In this document: piece by piece, positions 8,126 to 16,449 of the stretch
How positions within the stretch are numbered: position 1 is the first letter of the stretch
Layout: the number at the start of each line of letters is the position of its first letter
DNA from: JACQQW01 sp964520655
GTDB taxonomy: Bacteria > Omnitrophota > Gorgyraeia > Zapsychrales > Fredricksoniimonadaceae
Direction: 5' to 3'
Assembly (NCBI GenBank): GCA_964520655.1
Contig: CAZFNI010000008.1
Span: forward strand, 28,324-92,323
DNA length: 64,000 nucleotides
Translations under genes and position numbers: made by a program
Notes under the pieces: model-generated
Told to the model about the DNA's origin: nothing
The model's database searches: none
The model's input: the letters and a program-made list of their open reading frames with translations, nothing else

Positions 8126-9547
8126 ATGTTCGTAACTCGTGCGGCGCTTCTGATCGTTGTGACTTTCGCGGTATATTCGTTCATGCTATCGTCGTGGTTT
8201 AAGACCATGGACGACCAATTCTCCATCGTCAGCAACCAGACCATACGCCACAGCTCCCAGTGGCCGCAATTGTTCAAAGAAGGGTATTTCCGCGACCATT
8301 CCTATTACCGACCGATGACGAATTTAAGTTATGCCTTTGAGTTCAAGGCCTTCGGTCTGGACCCGTTCTATTACAATTTAGACAATGTCCTGATCCATAT
8401 CGCCAACGTGCTTTTAGTTTGGGCGGTGGCGGCTGTTCTTGTCAACGTGGAGGCGGGTTTCTGGACGGCTTTGTTGTTTGCCATCCATCCCGTTCAATGG
8501 GAGGCGGTGGCTAACATTTCAGGGCGAGCGATCCTATTGAGCGCATTCTTCTCTTTAAGTTCATTCCTGTTTTTTACGAAGAATAAATTGCTGCCCTCGC
8601 TGGCTTTGTTTGCTGTCGGGCTCTTGTGCAAAGAATCGACGGGGATCATGCCGGGGATCATGCTGGTCTATGCCTTGTGTTATAAGCGCAGGGTTTGGCC
8701 GATCCTGTGGTTTTTGCCCATCATCGCGGCTTATGTCTTCCTGCGGCATAATCTTGGCATCACGGAAGTCTTTGCCTGGCGCAATATCAATGAAGGAACG
8801 GTTGGTTTTGTGACGTTCTTGCGGTCGGTGATAACAGATCTAAGGATCCTGATCCTGCCTATTGATATGCATTTTGACCGGTCGTTGAAATTATTCGATT
8901 CGGTCACACAGCCGGGTGCTATCCTGACCATTGTGTTCTGGGGGATGGCCGTCGGGGCCGTGATCGCCCGCTGGAAGAAGATCAATGGGCTAGAGCGACT
9001 GGCGCTGGGTTGGTTCTGGCTGACGCTGCTGCCTATTTCCCAGATCGTGACGACGATCGGCGTGCAGCCGGGGTATATTTCCTGCGCGGAACATTTTTTG
9101 TACCTGACCTGCGTGCCGGTATTTTTGGTGGCGGCCAACATCCTGTATAAATATCACTGGTCGGCGTTGCGCATCAGCATGCTGGGGGTGCTGATCTTTT
9201 TTGCGATGACGACCATTGAGCAGAATTTTTATGCCCAAAGCGAGTTGGCCATGATGGAGCGCTCCCTGCATTATCAGCCGCATAATTCCAGGCTTCATTC
9301 CAGCGTCGGGCTGATCCACGCGTTAAACGGACGCTTTGTCAAGGCTGAGAAAAGTTTCCGCATGGCGGTCGCCGATGATCCGCTAAATCCGCGTTATTTG
9401 ATCTCGCTGGGTAAATCCGTCTGCGACCAGCACCGGTATGCGGAATGCTTGAAGATCTACGAGAGTATCCGCGATCCCGGAAGTTATGCTAAAATACTGG
9501 GCGAGAATAAAGCAGCGGCCATTAAACTCATGAAAGAATCTCCATAA
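8126..9547 (+). CDS. TMTC/GT-C-like membrane glycosyltransferase with TPR tail
   Basis: Polytopic protein of 473 aa with about 9-10 helices and a C-terminal TPR pair (NSRLHSSVGLIHALNGRFVKAEKSFRMAVADDP and onward). The first extracytoplasmic loop holds an acidic pair (KTMDDQF) and a conserved YYRPMTNLSY / HIANVLLVW pattern as in TMTC-type and dolichyl-phosphate-mannose-dependent GT-C enzymes. It would transfer sugar from a lipid-linked donor outside the inner membrane; acceptor unknown. It is followed after 1 nt by an MFS gene and then purN in one tight unit. It lacks a Shine-Dalgarno, in line with leaderless translation. Confidence 0.75.
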   Translation: MFVTRAALLIVVTFAVYSFMLSSWFKTMDDQFSIVSNQTIRHSSQWPQLFKEGYFRDHSYYRPMTNLSYAFEFKAFGLDPFYYNLDNVLIHIANVLLVWAVAAVLVNVEAGFWTALLFAIHPVQWEAVANISGRAILLSAFFSLSSFLFFTKNKLLPSLALFAVGLLCKESTGIMPGIMLVYALCYKRRVWPILWFLPIIAAYVFLRHNLGITEVFAWRNINEGTVGFVTFLRSVITDLRILILPIDMHFDRSLKLFDSVTQPGAILTIVFWGMAVGAVIARWKKINGLERLALGWFWLTLLPISQIVTTIGVQPGYISCAEHFLYLTCVPVFLVAANILYKYHWSALRISMLGVLIFFAMTTIEQNFYAQSELAMMERSLHYQPHNSRLHSSVGLIHALNGRFVKAEKSFRMAVADDPLNPRYLISLGKSVCDQHRYAECLKIYESIRDPGSYAKILGENKAAAIKLMKESP

Positions 9548-9548
9548 G

Positions 9549-10808
9549 ATGTGGCGTTTTGTCTCACGCAAAGAAAACTGGTCGTTTTTGCGTTTCGGTC
9601 TGGCGCAATTGATTTCCCAATTCGGCGACCGGGTGCATCAAATGGCTTTAGTCGGGTTGATCGCCCAGCGCTGTCCCGGCTCTTCGTTTGAATTGGCCAA
9701 ATTGTTGGCCTTTACCATTATCCCTGTTTTTATCATAGGCCCCATCGCTGGGGTTTATGTCGACCGCTGGAACAGGAAGACCACTTTGTTCGTCTGCGAC
9801 CTCTTGCGCGGAGGGCTGGTTTTACTCATCGCATTCTATGTGATGGATCTCCCGTCGATCATTCCGGTCTACGCGGTCGTGTTCGTGATCTTTGCCTTCA
9901 GTCGTTTTTATGTTCCCGCGAAAATGTCCCTAGTTCCGCAGATGGTCGATGAGGGGGATCTGCATATCGCCAATTCCTTAGTGACCGTGACGGGCATGAT
10001 CGCGCTGGTGTTAGGCGCCCTGTTCGGTGGGTTGATCGTCGAGCATAATGGTCCGCGCGGCGGATTCTTATTTGATGCCGTGACATTTTTCATTTCCGCA
10101 GCCCTGGTCTTTTCTGTTTCTGGCTTTAGACGCTGGCAGATCAATAAGAATAAGATCGTTGCCGCCGGAAGGGAAGCGGTCGCGGCGCACAAGGATGTTT
10201 GGCATGAGATCAAGGACGGTATCTCGTACATCCAGTCCAATCAGGGGATCCGTTTTATTTTCCTGATGATGTCCGTTTTGTTCGCGGCCGCCGGGGCGAT
10301 CTATGTCATTATCATTGTCTTTATCCAGCAGTCATTTGGTTCAGTGACCAAGGACTTAGGTTTCCTGGCAGTGCCGCTGGGGATCGGGCTTTTTACAGGG
10401 AGCATGTTATACGGCCGGTATGGACAGAAAGTGTCGCGCTTTAAAACGATATTCTGGTCGCTGATATTAGGCGGTATCATGATCGCTGTTTTTGCCGCGG
10501 CGGTTAGCGTCACGCAAAATCGTGTGATTGCCGCAGGACTGGCGGCGGTGCTGGGGCTGGTCATCGGACCAGCAGTGATCGCCGCGAATACGGTCATCCA
10601 TACGGTATGTTCGCAGGAAATGAGCGGCAAAGTCTTTGCCGCCCTGGAATTCGTCATGCATTTGGCGTTCTTGCTGGCGATGCTTGTCAGTGCTTATATC
10701 GCTGAGTTCATTGGCCGCCAGTGGATTTTAGCGTCAATAGGTGTTATATTTTTGGGAGTTGGTCTATTCGGACTTTTTCAATATAAGGAAAAACATAACA
10801 GCTTATGA
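9549..10808 (+). CDS. MFS transporter
   Basis: Major facilitator of 419 aa with 12 predicted helices. The signature loop between helices 2 and 3 is GVYVDRWNRKTTLFVCDLLRG, where D, R and R are the conserved charges. It resembles the MFS_3 (enterobactin exporter EntS / macrolide efflux) branch by its N-terminal GLAQLISQFGDRVHQMALVG. It probably exports a small molecule. The start is 1 nt past the previous stop and the end overlaps purN by 4 nt, so all three are translationally linked. Confidence 0.88.
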   Translation: MWRFVSRKENWSFLRFGLAQLISQFGDRVHQMALVGLIAQRCPGSSFELAKLLAFTIIPVFIIGPIAGVYVDRWNRKTTLFVCDLLRGGLVLLIAFYVMDLPSIIPVYAVVFVIFAFSRFYVPAKMSLVPQMVDEGDLHIANSLVTVTGMIALVLGALFGGLIVEHNGPRGGFLFDAVTFFISAALVFSVSGFRRWQINKNKIVAAGREAVAAHKDVWHEIKDGISYIQSNQGIRFIFLMMSVLFAAAGAIYVIIIVFIQQSFGSVTKDLGFLAVPLGIGLFTGSMLYGRYGQKVSRFKTIFWSLILGGIMIAVFAAAVSVTQNRVIAAGLAAVLGLVIGPAVIAANTVIHTVCSQEMSGKVFAALEFVMHLAFLLAMLVSAYIAEFIGRQWILASIGVIFLGVGLFGLFQYKEKHNSL

Positions 10809-11407
10809 AGAATTTCGCGGTATTTGCCTCGGGGCACGGAGGGAATTTACAGGCCATCATTAATGCGGTCAAGAATAAGCGCATCCACGCGTCTTTGAAA
10901 CTGGTGTTTTCCAACAAACAGGAAGCTTATGCGTTGGTGCGTGCCCATAAGGCGGGCATTCCAACGCTATTTCTAGATCCTCATGATTTCAAGACCCGCG
11001 AAGAATATGACCGGGCCATTGTGAAGGAGTTAAAGAAACACAAGATCGATTTTATCGTCCTGGCGGGATATATGCGTTTGATCTCGTCTGCCTTTATTGA
11101 TCAATATCCTAACAAGATCCTCAACATCCATCCGTCGTTGATCCCTGCTTTCAAAGGCGCGCACGGCATCAGGGATGCTTTTGAATACGGCGCCAAGGTG
11201 ACGGGGGTGACCATTCATTTTGTGGTGGAGGAGATGGATGCCGGGGCTATCATCGCCCAGGTGCCGGTAAAAATAACGGATGATGACACGCTTTTATCCC
11301 TCGAGGAAAAGATCCATACCGCTGAGCACAAGCTTTACCCGCCAGTCATCGACCTGTTTGCCAGAGGCCGATACAAGATCAAAGGCCGCAAGGTCATCAC
11401 AACTTAA
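10805..11407 (+). CDS. purN: Phosphoribosylglycinamide formyltransferase
   Basis: Transfers a formyl group from 10-formyltetrahydrofolate to GAR in purine synthesis. The 200-aa chain has the usual length. Family motifs are the N-terminal FASGHGGNLQAII, the catalytic region ILNIHPSLIPAFKGAHG (Asn and His of the active site) and the distal FVVEEMDAGAIIAQ with the catalytic Asp. It overlaps the MFS gene by ATGA and ends 3 nt from the convergent lipoprotein gene. Being placed alone with transport genes, away from other pur genes, is not unusual. Confidence 0.96.
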   Translation: MKNFAVFASGHGGNLQAIINAVKNKRIHASLKLVFSNKQEAYALVRAHKAGIPTLFLDPHDFKTREEYDRAIVKELKKHKIDFIVLAGYMRLISSAFIDQYPNKILNIHPSLIPAFKGAHGIRDAFEYGAKVTGVTIHFVVEEMDAGAIIAQVPVKITDDDTLLSLEEKIHTAEHKLYPPVIDLFARGRYKIKGRKVITT

Positions 11408-11410
11408 ACA

Positions 11411-12427
11411 TCACTGTATATTGACTTTGCCGTTATCAAAACGGATGTGGATGAGCCGTCCCGCATTAGCCGGAGGCTTGCCCGCGTCGTCGCCGAAAGT
11501 GGAAAGCTGGACACGGTCAAAGAGGAAGCTTTTATTCAAGCGCAGGTTGGAAAGCTGTACCTGGCCAAACTTGTCGAAATTGTAATAACGGGTGGTATCC
11601 GCCACGATCCCGGCGATCGTATCGTCAAAATCTTCCGGCGGCACAAAGTCGCTGCGTTCGAATTTAAAGCGGATGCGGTTGACCATTTGCTTGGTTAGAA
11701 AATCTGTCATCGCTACTTCTTCATATTTGATGTGAGAGCCGGTCTCATCGCCGATAAAATTCTGACCCCCCTTGGTATCCGCGATAAAACGTTTCATGTA
11801 TTCTTCATACGGCAGGTCACCTGACATATAGCGTTTGAAATCTTCCAGATAGAAGGTGGCCCGGGTCTCAATGCCCTTTTTGATGTCGGTTACGACCATG
11901 ACGAAGAACTGAGGAGGGGTTTCCGCTACTTCGACATTAAAGAACACGTCGCTGATGCAGGTGAAGATATTGTTCTGCACCTTGATATAGCTTTCCGTGT
12001 AGGAAGAATTATATCCGTAGTCTTCCGTCTTGACCTTGGTGCGTTTGATGATGTCGTATTCCAGCGAGAAACGGTTGTCCTTGAACATCCCTTCCGCGAA
12101 CTGGACAGCAAATGGAGAAGGTTTTTTAGCGGCCTCGGTCTTGGCTGCTTCTTTCTGGGCTTCATAATCAAAGATGGGGTCTTGCGTCGGGTAATAGATC
12201 CAGAAAGTGTCGCCGACCATCTTGGTGATCAAATGCAGGTCATAGTCTTCCCGAGCCTTTTTCTCGAATTTCTTCTGGACTTCCGAGACAGTGGCCGTGG
12301 GTGACGGTTTCTGGGGTTTGTCGCAGCCGGAAATGAAAAGACCGGCAACGAGCAGCGCGCTACACCAAAGGTGCGCGGTTAAGCGGCTTGACCCCGAATT
12401 GCTGGAATATCGCTTCGATCTGGTCAT
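11411..12427 (-). CDS. Hypothetical lipoprotein
   Basis: Exported protein of 338 aa not assignable to a family. The N-terminus is basic (TRSKR...R), followed by a hydrophobic stretch and lipobox LFISGC, so Cys35 should be lipidated. A Lys/Pro-rich linker follows, then mixed alpha/beta sequence with many charged residues and no recognised motif. Using this start, the gene overlaps the end of the FtsH-like gene by 68 nt; it is kept because a later start would remove the charged part of the signal peptide. The overlap implies co-expression with the membrane protease and may mean a shared role in envelope quality control, which is inference. Confidence 0.75.
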   Translation of the reverse strand: MTRSKRYSSNSGSSRLTAHLWCSALLVAGLFISGCDKPQKPSPTATVSEVQKKFEKKAREDYDLHLITKMVGDTFWIYYPTQDPIFDYEAQKEAAKTEAAKKPSPFAVQFAEGMFKDNRFSLEYDIIKRTKVKTEDYGYNSSYTESYIKVQNNIFTCISDVFFNVEVAETPPQFFVMVVTDIKKGIETRATFYLEDFKRYMSGDLPYEEYMKRFIADTKGGQNFIGDETGSHIKYEEVAMTDFLTKQMVNRIRFKFERSDFVPPEDFDDTIAGIVADTTRYYNFDKFGQVQLSNLRLNKSFLFDRVQLSTFGDDAGKPPANAGRLIHIRFDNGKVNIQ

Positions 12428-14054
12428 ATTCTAATTCTTGTTTGTTGTACAGTTCCTGGGCGAAAAAGTCGAGCAGGTCGCGTTTCTCGACTAAGATGGC
12501 CTCAACTTCTTTGATGCATTTCTGTAAAATGTCCTGGATGTCGCTATCCAATGTTTCTTTTGTTTTTTCTGAAATGTAATGCGAACGGCCCCAGTTGCCG
12601 CTGCCGTTAAAGTACATGAAATCCCCGATCAGGCCAGATCTTCCCATCCCGTAGCTCTTCACCATTGTCGCGGCGATGCGCATGGCGGTGTAGAAATCCG
12701 CGCCAGGAGATCCGCCCACACCCGCTGAGGTGAAACCGAATTTGATCTTCTCGGCGACATACGCGGCGATACTGCGCTTGATATCCGCCAGAAGGTCTTC
12801 ACGGGTTGAGGAGAACAATTCTTCCTGCGGACTGCTGGCGACCATCCCCAGGGAACCTTTGCGGGGGATGATGGTGGCCTTGATGACATCGTCGGTCGGG
12901 TGCAGTAAATAGCCGATGATGGCGTGACCGGCTTCGTGATAGGCGGTCCATAAACGTTCTTTGTCATTCATCTTGACGTTTGATTTCATCCCAAAGGCGA
13001 TGCGGTCATAGGCTTCCGAAAGGTCTTTCATGTTGATCTCATCGCGGGTCTCGCGCAGCGCGATCAAGCTTGCTTCACGCACCATGTAATCAATGTCTGC
13101 CGGTGAGAACCACAATGTTTTACGGGCAAGGACCGAAGTGTTGATCTCGGGGCTTGGCTTGACTTTCTTTAAATAGAAATCAAAGAGGTCTTTGCGCTCT
13201 TTCAAGTTCGGGCGCGACACATGGATCTTGCGTTCAAAACGTCCGGCGCGCATGATGGCTTCATCCAGGTCTTCTTCGCCGACGTTGGTGGCAGCGATGA
13301 CGATGATATTGTTTTCGATCTTGCGCAGACCGTCTAACTCAGTCAGGAACTGATTGATCGTGGCATTGTGGCTGCTGACCCCGCCGCCAAACCCATTGTC
13401 CTGCATGCGCGGGCGGGCGAAGGAATCGATCTCATCGATAAAAATAATGCATCCGCCGTCCAAGTCAGCCAAGGTGCGGGCTTGTTTAAACAAAGATTTC
13501 ATGCGCGCGGCGCCCTGGCCGACGAACATCCCCACGAATTCCGAACCGACCGCCGAGAGAAAGGGCAGGCCTGCTTCGGTGGCGATGGCTTTGGCCAAAT
13601 ATGTTTTTCCGCAGCCCGGAGGCCCGAACATGATGGTCCCCTTAACGATCTTGCCGCCGATCTTCTTTATTAAGGTGCGGTCTTTAAGCAATTTGACTAA
13701 TTCCCAGGCTTCGCGTTTGGGGTCGTCCATCCCGATGACATCGCTCATCTTGATATTGACCTTGATCTTGGTGAGATCGATCTGGCCCATTTTCCCGGCT
13801 GCACCGCCGGACATAAGCCAGTAATAGAACCCGAAGGTCAAGGGCACCTGGATCAAGGTGACGAAGATGAACATGATCAATGACTGCCCCATCTGGGCGG
13901 AAATATTGCGACGGGAGAAGGATTCCAGCTGCTCGTAATTCTGGTTGCCAACGATCATAAAAGAGATCATCCAGGCGAACAGGACGACGCTGACGGAGAT
14001 CAAAAGGATGCGCACCCAGTACAACCGCATATAGATCAGGAACTTACGGAACAT
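12360..14054 (-). CDS. FtsH-like membrane AAA+ zinc metalloprotease
   Basis: Protein of 564 aa. Two transmembrane helices (about 15-36 and 57-80) flank a short periplasmic loop of about 20 residues, much smaller than in E. coli FtsH. The AAA+ module has Walker A GPPGCGKT (144-151), Walker B IIFIDEID (203-210) and the second-region-of-homology arginines in MRAGRFERK. The peptidase has HEAGH (373-377) and a third zinc ligand Asp453 in SPGADF. It degrades membrane and regulatory proteins using ATP. It is shorter than typical FtsH (about 610-650 aa), so it may be a second, specialised paralogue. A lipoprotein gene overlaps its 3' end. Confidence 0.92.
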   Translation of the reverse strand: MFRKFLIYMRLYWVRILLISVSVVLFAWMISFMIVGNQNYEQLESFSRRNISAQMGQSLIMFIFVTLIQVPLTFGFYYWLMSGGAAGKMGQIDLTKIKVNIKMSDVIGMDDPKREAWELVKLLKDRTLIKKIGGKIVKGTIMFGPPGCGKTYLAKAIATEAGLPFLSAVGSEFVGMFVGQGAARMKSLFKQARTLADLDGGCIIFIDEIDSFARPRMQDNGFGGGVSSHNATINQFLTELDGLRKIENNIIVIAATNVGEEDLDEAIMRAGRFERKIHVSRPNLKERKDLFDFYLKKVKPSPEINTSVLARKTLWFSPADIDYMVREASLIALRETRDEINMKDLSEAYDRIAFGMKSNVKMNDKERLWTAYHEAGHAIIGYLLHPTDDVIKATIIPRKGSLGMVASSPQEELFSSTREDLLADIKRSIAAYVAEKIKFGFTSAGVGGSPGADFYTAMRIAATMVKSYGMGRSGLIGDFMYFNGSGNWGRSHYISEKTKETLDSDIQDILQKCIKEVEAILVEKRDLLDFFAQELYNKQELEYDQIEAIFQQFGVKPLNRAPLV

Positions 14055-14132
14055 AGATTAAATCCTTTATTGGCAAGATGATAGGTAAAATGACATTACA
14101 AAAGAGTACCACATTAACCGTGTATAGTCAAT

Positions 14133-14321
14133 CTAGCGCGCCGGCTGATAGATCTGTTTTGGTGTATGGCGGGAATGCGCGGCATCTTTAAAATTAGCGA
14201 CCGTCATTTTGATGAGCACAAAGCAAAAAGCCATTAGAAGGATGACCGCAAAACAGCCGCAGATCAGGGAAAACCATTGCGGGGGCTGGCAGTTTCGGCA
14301 AAAGGGGTTTGGCATCCACAT
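14133..14321 (-). CDS. Small single-span membrane protein
   Basis: Possible 62-aa protein: N-terminal CxxC (FCRNCQPP), one strong transmembrane helix (FSLICGCFAVILLMAFCFVLI), then a basic tail. It was judged a real gene because an extended -10 (TGCTATGAT) ends exactly 6 nt before its ATG, the same layout as other apparently leaderless genes here. It lies between the FtsH-like gene and the enolase promoter, on the strand of the protease. Function unknown; coding status is uncertain without homologues. Confidence 0.4.
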   Translation of the reverse strand: MWMPNPFCRNCQPPQWFSLICGCFAVILLMAFCFVLIKMTVANFKDAAHSRHTPKQIYQPAR

Positions 14322-14368
14322 GGGTCAATCATAGCATATTCCTTAAAGGATTTCATTACACAGGTGTC

Positions 14369-14397
14369 TTGACGGTTAATTTAAACTGTGCTATTTT
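14369..14397 (+). promoter_or_regulatory. Sigma-70 promoter of enolase gene
   Basis: TTGACG (14369-14374), 17-nt spacer, TATTTT (14392-14397). It lies 66 nt upstream of the enolase start and would give a leader of about 60 nt containing the Shine-Dalgarno. Confidence 0.55.
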
Positions 14398-14463
14398 TAT
14401 CAACTATTGCGCAAACAGAACACACCCGTGATCTTTTAACATAAATTAATGCTAAGGAGCCGT

Positions 14464-15735
14464 ATGTCTAAAATCAAATCAGTCGTGGCGCGTGAGATCA
14501 TTGATTCCCGCGGAAACCCAACCGTTGAAGTGGATGTCCTTTTAAGTTCCGGCGCGTTCGGCCGCGCGGCTGTTCCGTCTGGTGCGTCCACCGGCGAACA
14601 TGAAGCGATCGAATTGCGCGACGGCGATAAGGGCCGTTATAAGGGAAAAGGCGTGTTAAAGGCCGTTAACAATGTCAATACGTCCATTGCCAAGGCCATC
14701 AAGGGCAAGGAAGCGGATTACAAGGCGATCGATGCCATCACGATCAAATTAGACGGCACCGAAAATAAGGGTAAATTAGGCGCGAACGCGATCTTAGGCG
14801 TGTCCATGGCCGTGGCCAAGGCTGCCGCCAATGAAAAGGGTGTTCCTTTATATCGCTATATCGGCGGCAACAAAGCGCATATCCTGCCGGTCCCCATGAT
14901 GAACATCATCAACGGTGGTATGCACGCGGATAATAATCTGGATGTCCAGGAATTCATGATCATGCCTATCGGCGCGCCGAGCTTCACCAAAGCCATGCAA
15001 ATGGCTTGCGAGATCTTCCACACGCTTAAAAGTATCTTGCACGACAAGCATTTAGCGACTTCTGTTGGCGATGAAGGCGGTTTTGCCCCGAACTTAAGAA
15101 GCAACGAAGAAGGTTTGGATGTGATCATTGCCGCGATCGAAAAAGCAGGTTACAAGCCCGGCAAAGAAGTGTTCATCGCGCTGGATGCGGCATCTTCTTC
15201 CTTCTATAAGGACGGCCAATATGATTATAACGGCAAGAAGATCTCCTCCACGGAGCTGATCAAAGCTTATGCCAACATGGTTGCCAAATATCCGGTTGTT
15301 TCCATCGAAGACGGCCTGTATGAAGATGACTGGTCCGGCTGGAAATCATTGACCGACACCTTAGGCAAAAAGACCCAGTTGGTCGGGGATGATCTGTTCG
15401 TCACCAATGTGAAGCGTTTGCAAATGGGCATCAGTCAAAAAACAGCGAACGCTATCTTAATTAAAGTCAACCAGATCGGTTCCTTATCGGAAACATTGAA
15501 CGCGATCACCCTGGCGAAAAAGAACAATTACCACTCGATCATGTCGCACCGTTCGGGTGAAACGGAAGATACCACGATCGCGCACTTGGCGGTGGCCACC
15601 AACATCGGACAGATCAAGACGGGGTCTTTGTCCCGTACGGACCGTTTGGCCAAGTACAATGAATTGCTGCGCATCGAGCAGGAATTAGGCAAGAAGGCCG
15701 TGTATGCCGGCAGCAATTGGAGCAAGATATTCTAA
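14464..15735 (+). CDS. eno: Enolase
   Basis: Interconverts 2-phosphoglycerate and phosphoenolpyruvate in glycolysis. The chain is 423 aa from ATG 14464, chosen because AAGGAG sits 5 nt before it; the in-frame ATG at 14449 lies upstream of that site. Hallmarks are the N-terminal REIIDSRGNPTVEVDV, the GANAILGVSMAVAKAAA helix, the metal-binding SIEDGLYEDDW, and the signature ILIKVNQIGSLSET followed by MSHRSGETEDT. All catalytic segments are intact. The stop codon shares one base with the start of the FtsB-like gene. Confidence 0.98.
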   Translation: MSKIKSVVAREIIDSRGNPTVEVDVLLSSGAFGRAAVPSGASTGEHEAIELRDGDKGRYKGKGVLKAVNNVNTSIAKAIKGKEADYKAIDAITIKLDGTENKGKLGANAILGVSMAVAKAAANEKGVPLYRYIGGNKAHILPVPMMNIINGGMHADNNLDVQEFMIMPIGAPSFTKAMQMACEIFHTLKSILHDKHLATSVGDEGGFAPNLRSNEEGLDVIIAAIEKAGYKPGKEVFIALDAASSSFYKDGQYDYNGKKISSTELIKAYANMVAKYPVVSIEDGLYEDDWSGWKSLTDTLGKKTQLVGDDLFVTNVKRLQMGISQKTANAILIKVNQIGSLSETLNAITLAKKNNYHSIMSHRSGETEDTTIAHLAVATNIGQIKTGSLSRTDRLAKYNELLRIEQELGKKAVYAGSNWSKIF

Positions 15736-16058
15736 TGCTTAAAAACGCCATCTGGCTTTTCGGATTCGCGGTGGTGATGTTGCTGGTGTTCCTGCCTTCT
15801 TATACGAAGATGCAGGACATAAAGATCAAGAATTATGAATACAAGAACCGCATTGATGTTCTGACCAAGCGCAACGCGCAGTTGGAGCAGGAGATGCGGA
15901 TGCTGACCAATGACCCGGAGTATCTGGAGAAGGTGGCCCGTCAGAAGATGGGCCTGATCCGCCCGGGGGAAAAGGTCTACCGGATGGTGCCGCAACAGCC
16001 GGTGAAGCCGGCAGTGCCGGGGAAAACAACGGTTGTGAAACCGGTGGATAAAAAATAA
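15735..16058 (+). CDS. FtsB/DivIC-like septum formation initiator protein
   Basis: Small bitopic division protein of 107 aa. A short cytoplasmic end and one membrane helix (about 5-22) are followed by a coiled coil (about 28-65) and the family motif NDPEYLEKVARQKMGLIRPGEKVY. A Pro/Lys-rich tail ends the chain. It would join FtsL and FtsQ in the divisome. Start ATG 15735 overlaps the enolase stop (TAATG), and an enolase-ftsB neighbourhood is common in bacteria. A TTG at 15717 is a possible alternative start inside enolase but is less likely. Confidence 0.88.
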   Translation: MLKNAIWLFGFAVVMLLVFLPSYTKMQDIKIKNYEYKNRIDVLTKRNAQLEQEMRMLTNDPEYLEKVARQKMGLIRPGEKVYRMVPQQPVKPAVPGKTTVVKPVDKK

Positions 16059-16119
16059 ATTGTGTTTTCAATAAGTTGTGTCATACTACGTACACAATTT
16101 TTTGAAGTTGTGATGATAT

Positions 16120-16415
16120 CGCGGGGTGGAGCAGCCCGGTAGCTCGCAAGGCTCAGCACGTAACATGGGCGACCAGTTAAGAAATTAATTGGTAGATGAT
16201 CTGTCAAATTCGGTGAAGCCTGAAAATGGTAATACCGAGCCAAGCCTAGGGAAACCTAGGAAGGTGTAGAGACTAGATGGCAGACATCCTACTCGATGAG
16301 AGAGGATGAAGGTATAGTCCAGACCACAAATCTCGTCGATAGATGAGAGCGGTGAAAACCGTAGATGGTACGCATAACCTTGAGGTCGTCAGTTCAAATC
16401 TGGCCCCCGCAACCA
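16120..16415 (+). tRNA. Initiator tRNA-fMet (CAT) interrupted by a group I intron
   Basis: Exons are 16120-16153 and 16373-16415. Joined, they give a complete initiator tRNA. It has the C1-A72 mismatch (C16120, A16411), acceptor GCGGGG/CCCCGC, D arm with AGCAGCCCGGTAGCT, anticodon stem CAAGG/CCTTG around CTCATAA, T arm GTCAGTTCAAATCTGGC, and encoded CCA at 16413-16415. The intron lies between U33 and C34. The anticodon stem keeps only two of the three G-C pairs usual in initiators: pair 29-41 is A-U. A terminator hairpin follows directly. Confidence 0.95.
16154..16372 (+). ncRNA. Group I intron (IC3-like) in tRNA-fMet
   Basis: This 219-nt intron has no ORF. The 5' exon ends in U16153 and the intron ends in G16372, as group I splicing requires. 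P1 forms from 16151-16155 and 16166-16170 with the U-G wobble at 16153/16168; 3' exon CAU can pair with AUG (16165-16167) as P10. Core blocks appear in order: P (AAATTCGGTGAAGCC, 16206-16220), Q (AATACCGAGCCAAGCC, 16231-16246), R (GTGTAGAGACTAGATGGCAG, 16264-16283) and S (AAGGTATAGTCC, 16309-16320), then a GAAA-capped P9-type hairpin (CGGTGAAAACCG). These closely resemble the cores of bacterial and plastid tRNA introns. Self-splicing is expected but not shown. Confidence 0.93.
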
Positions 16416-16417
16416 AT

Positions 16418-16449
16418 AAAACAGCAGTCTCTTTTGAGGCTGCTGTTTT
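16418..16449 (+). terminator. Rho-independent terminator after tRNA-fMet
   Basis: AAAACAGCAGTCTC pairs with GAGGCTGCTGTTTT (one T-G wobble) around a TTTT loop, followed by a T-rich stretch. It ends the eno - ftsB-like - tRNA segment. Confidence 0.85.
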
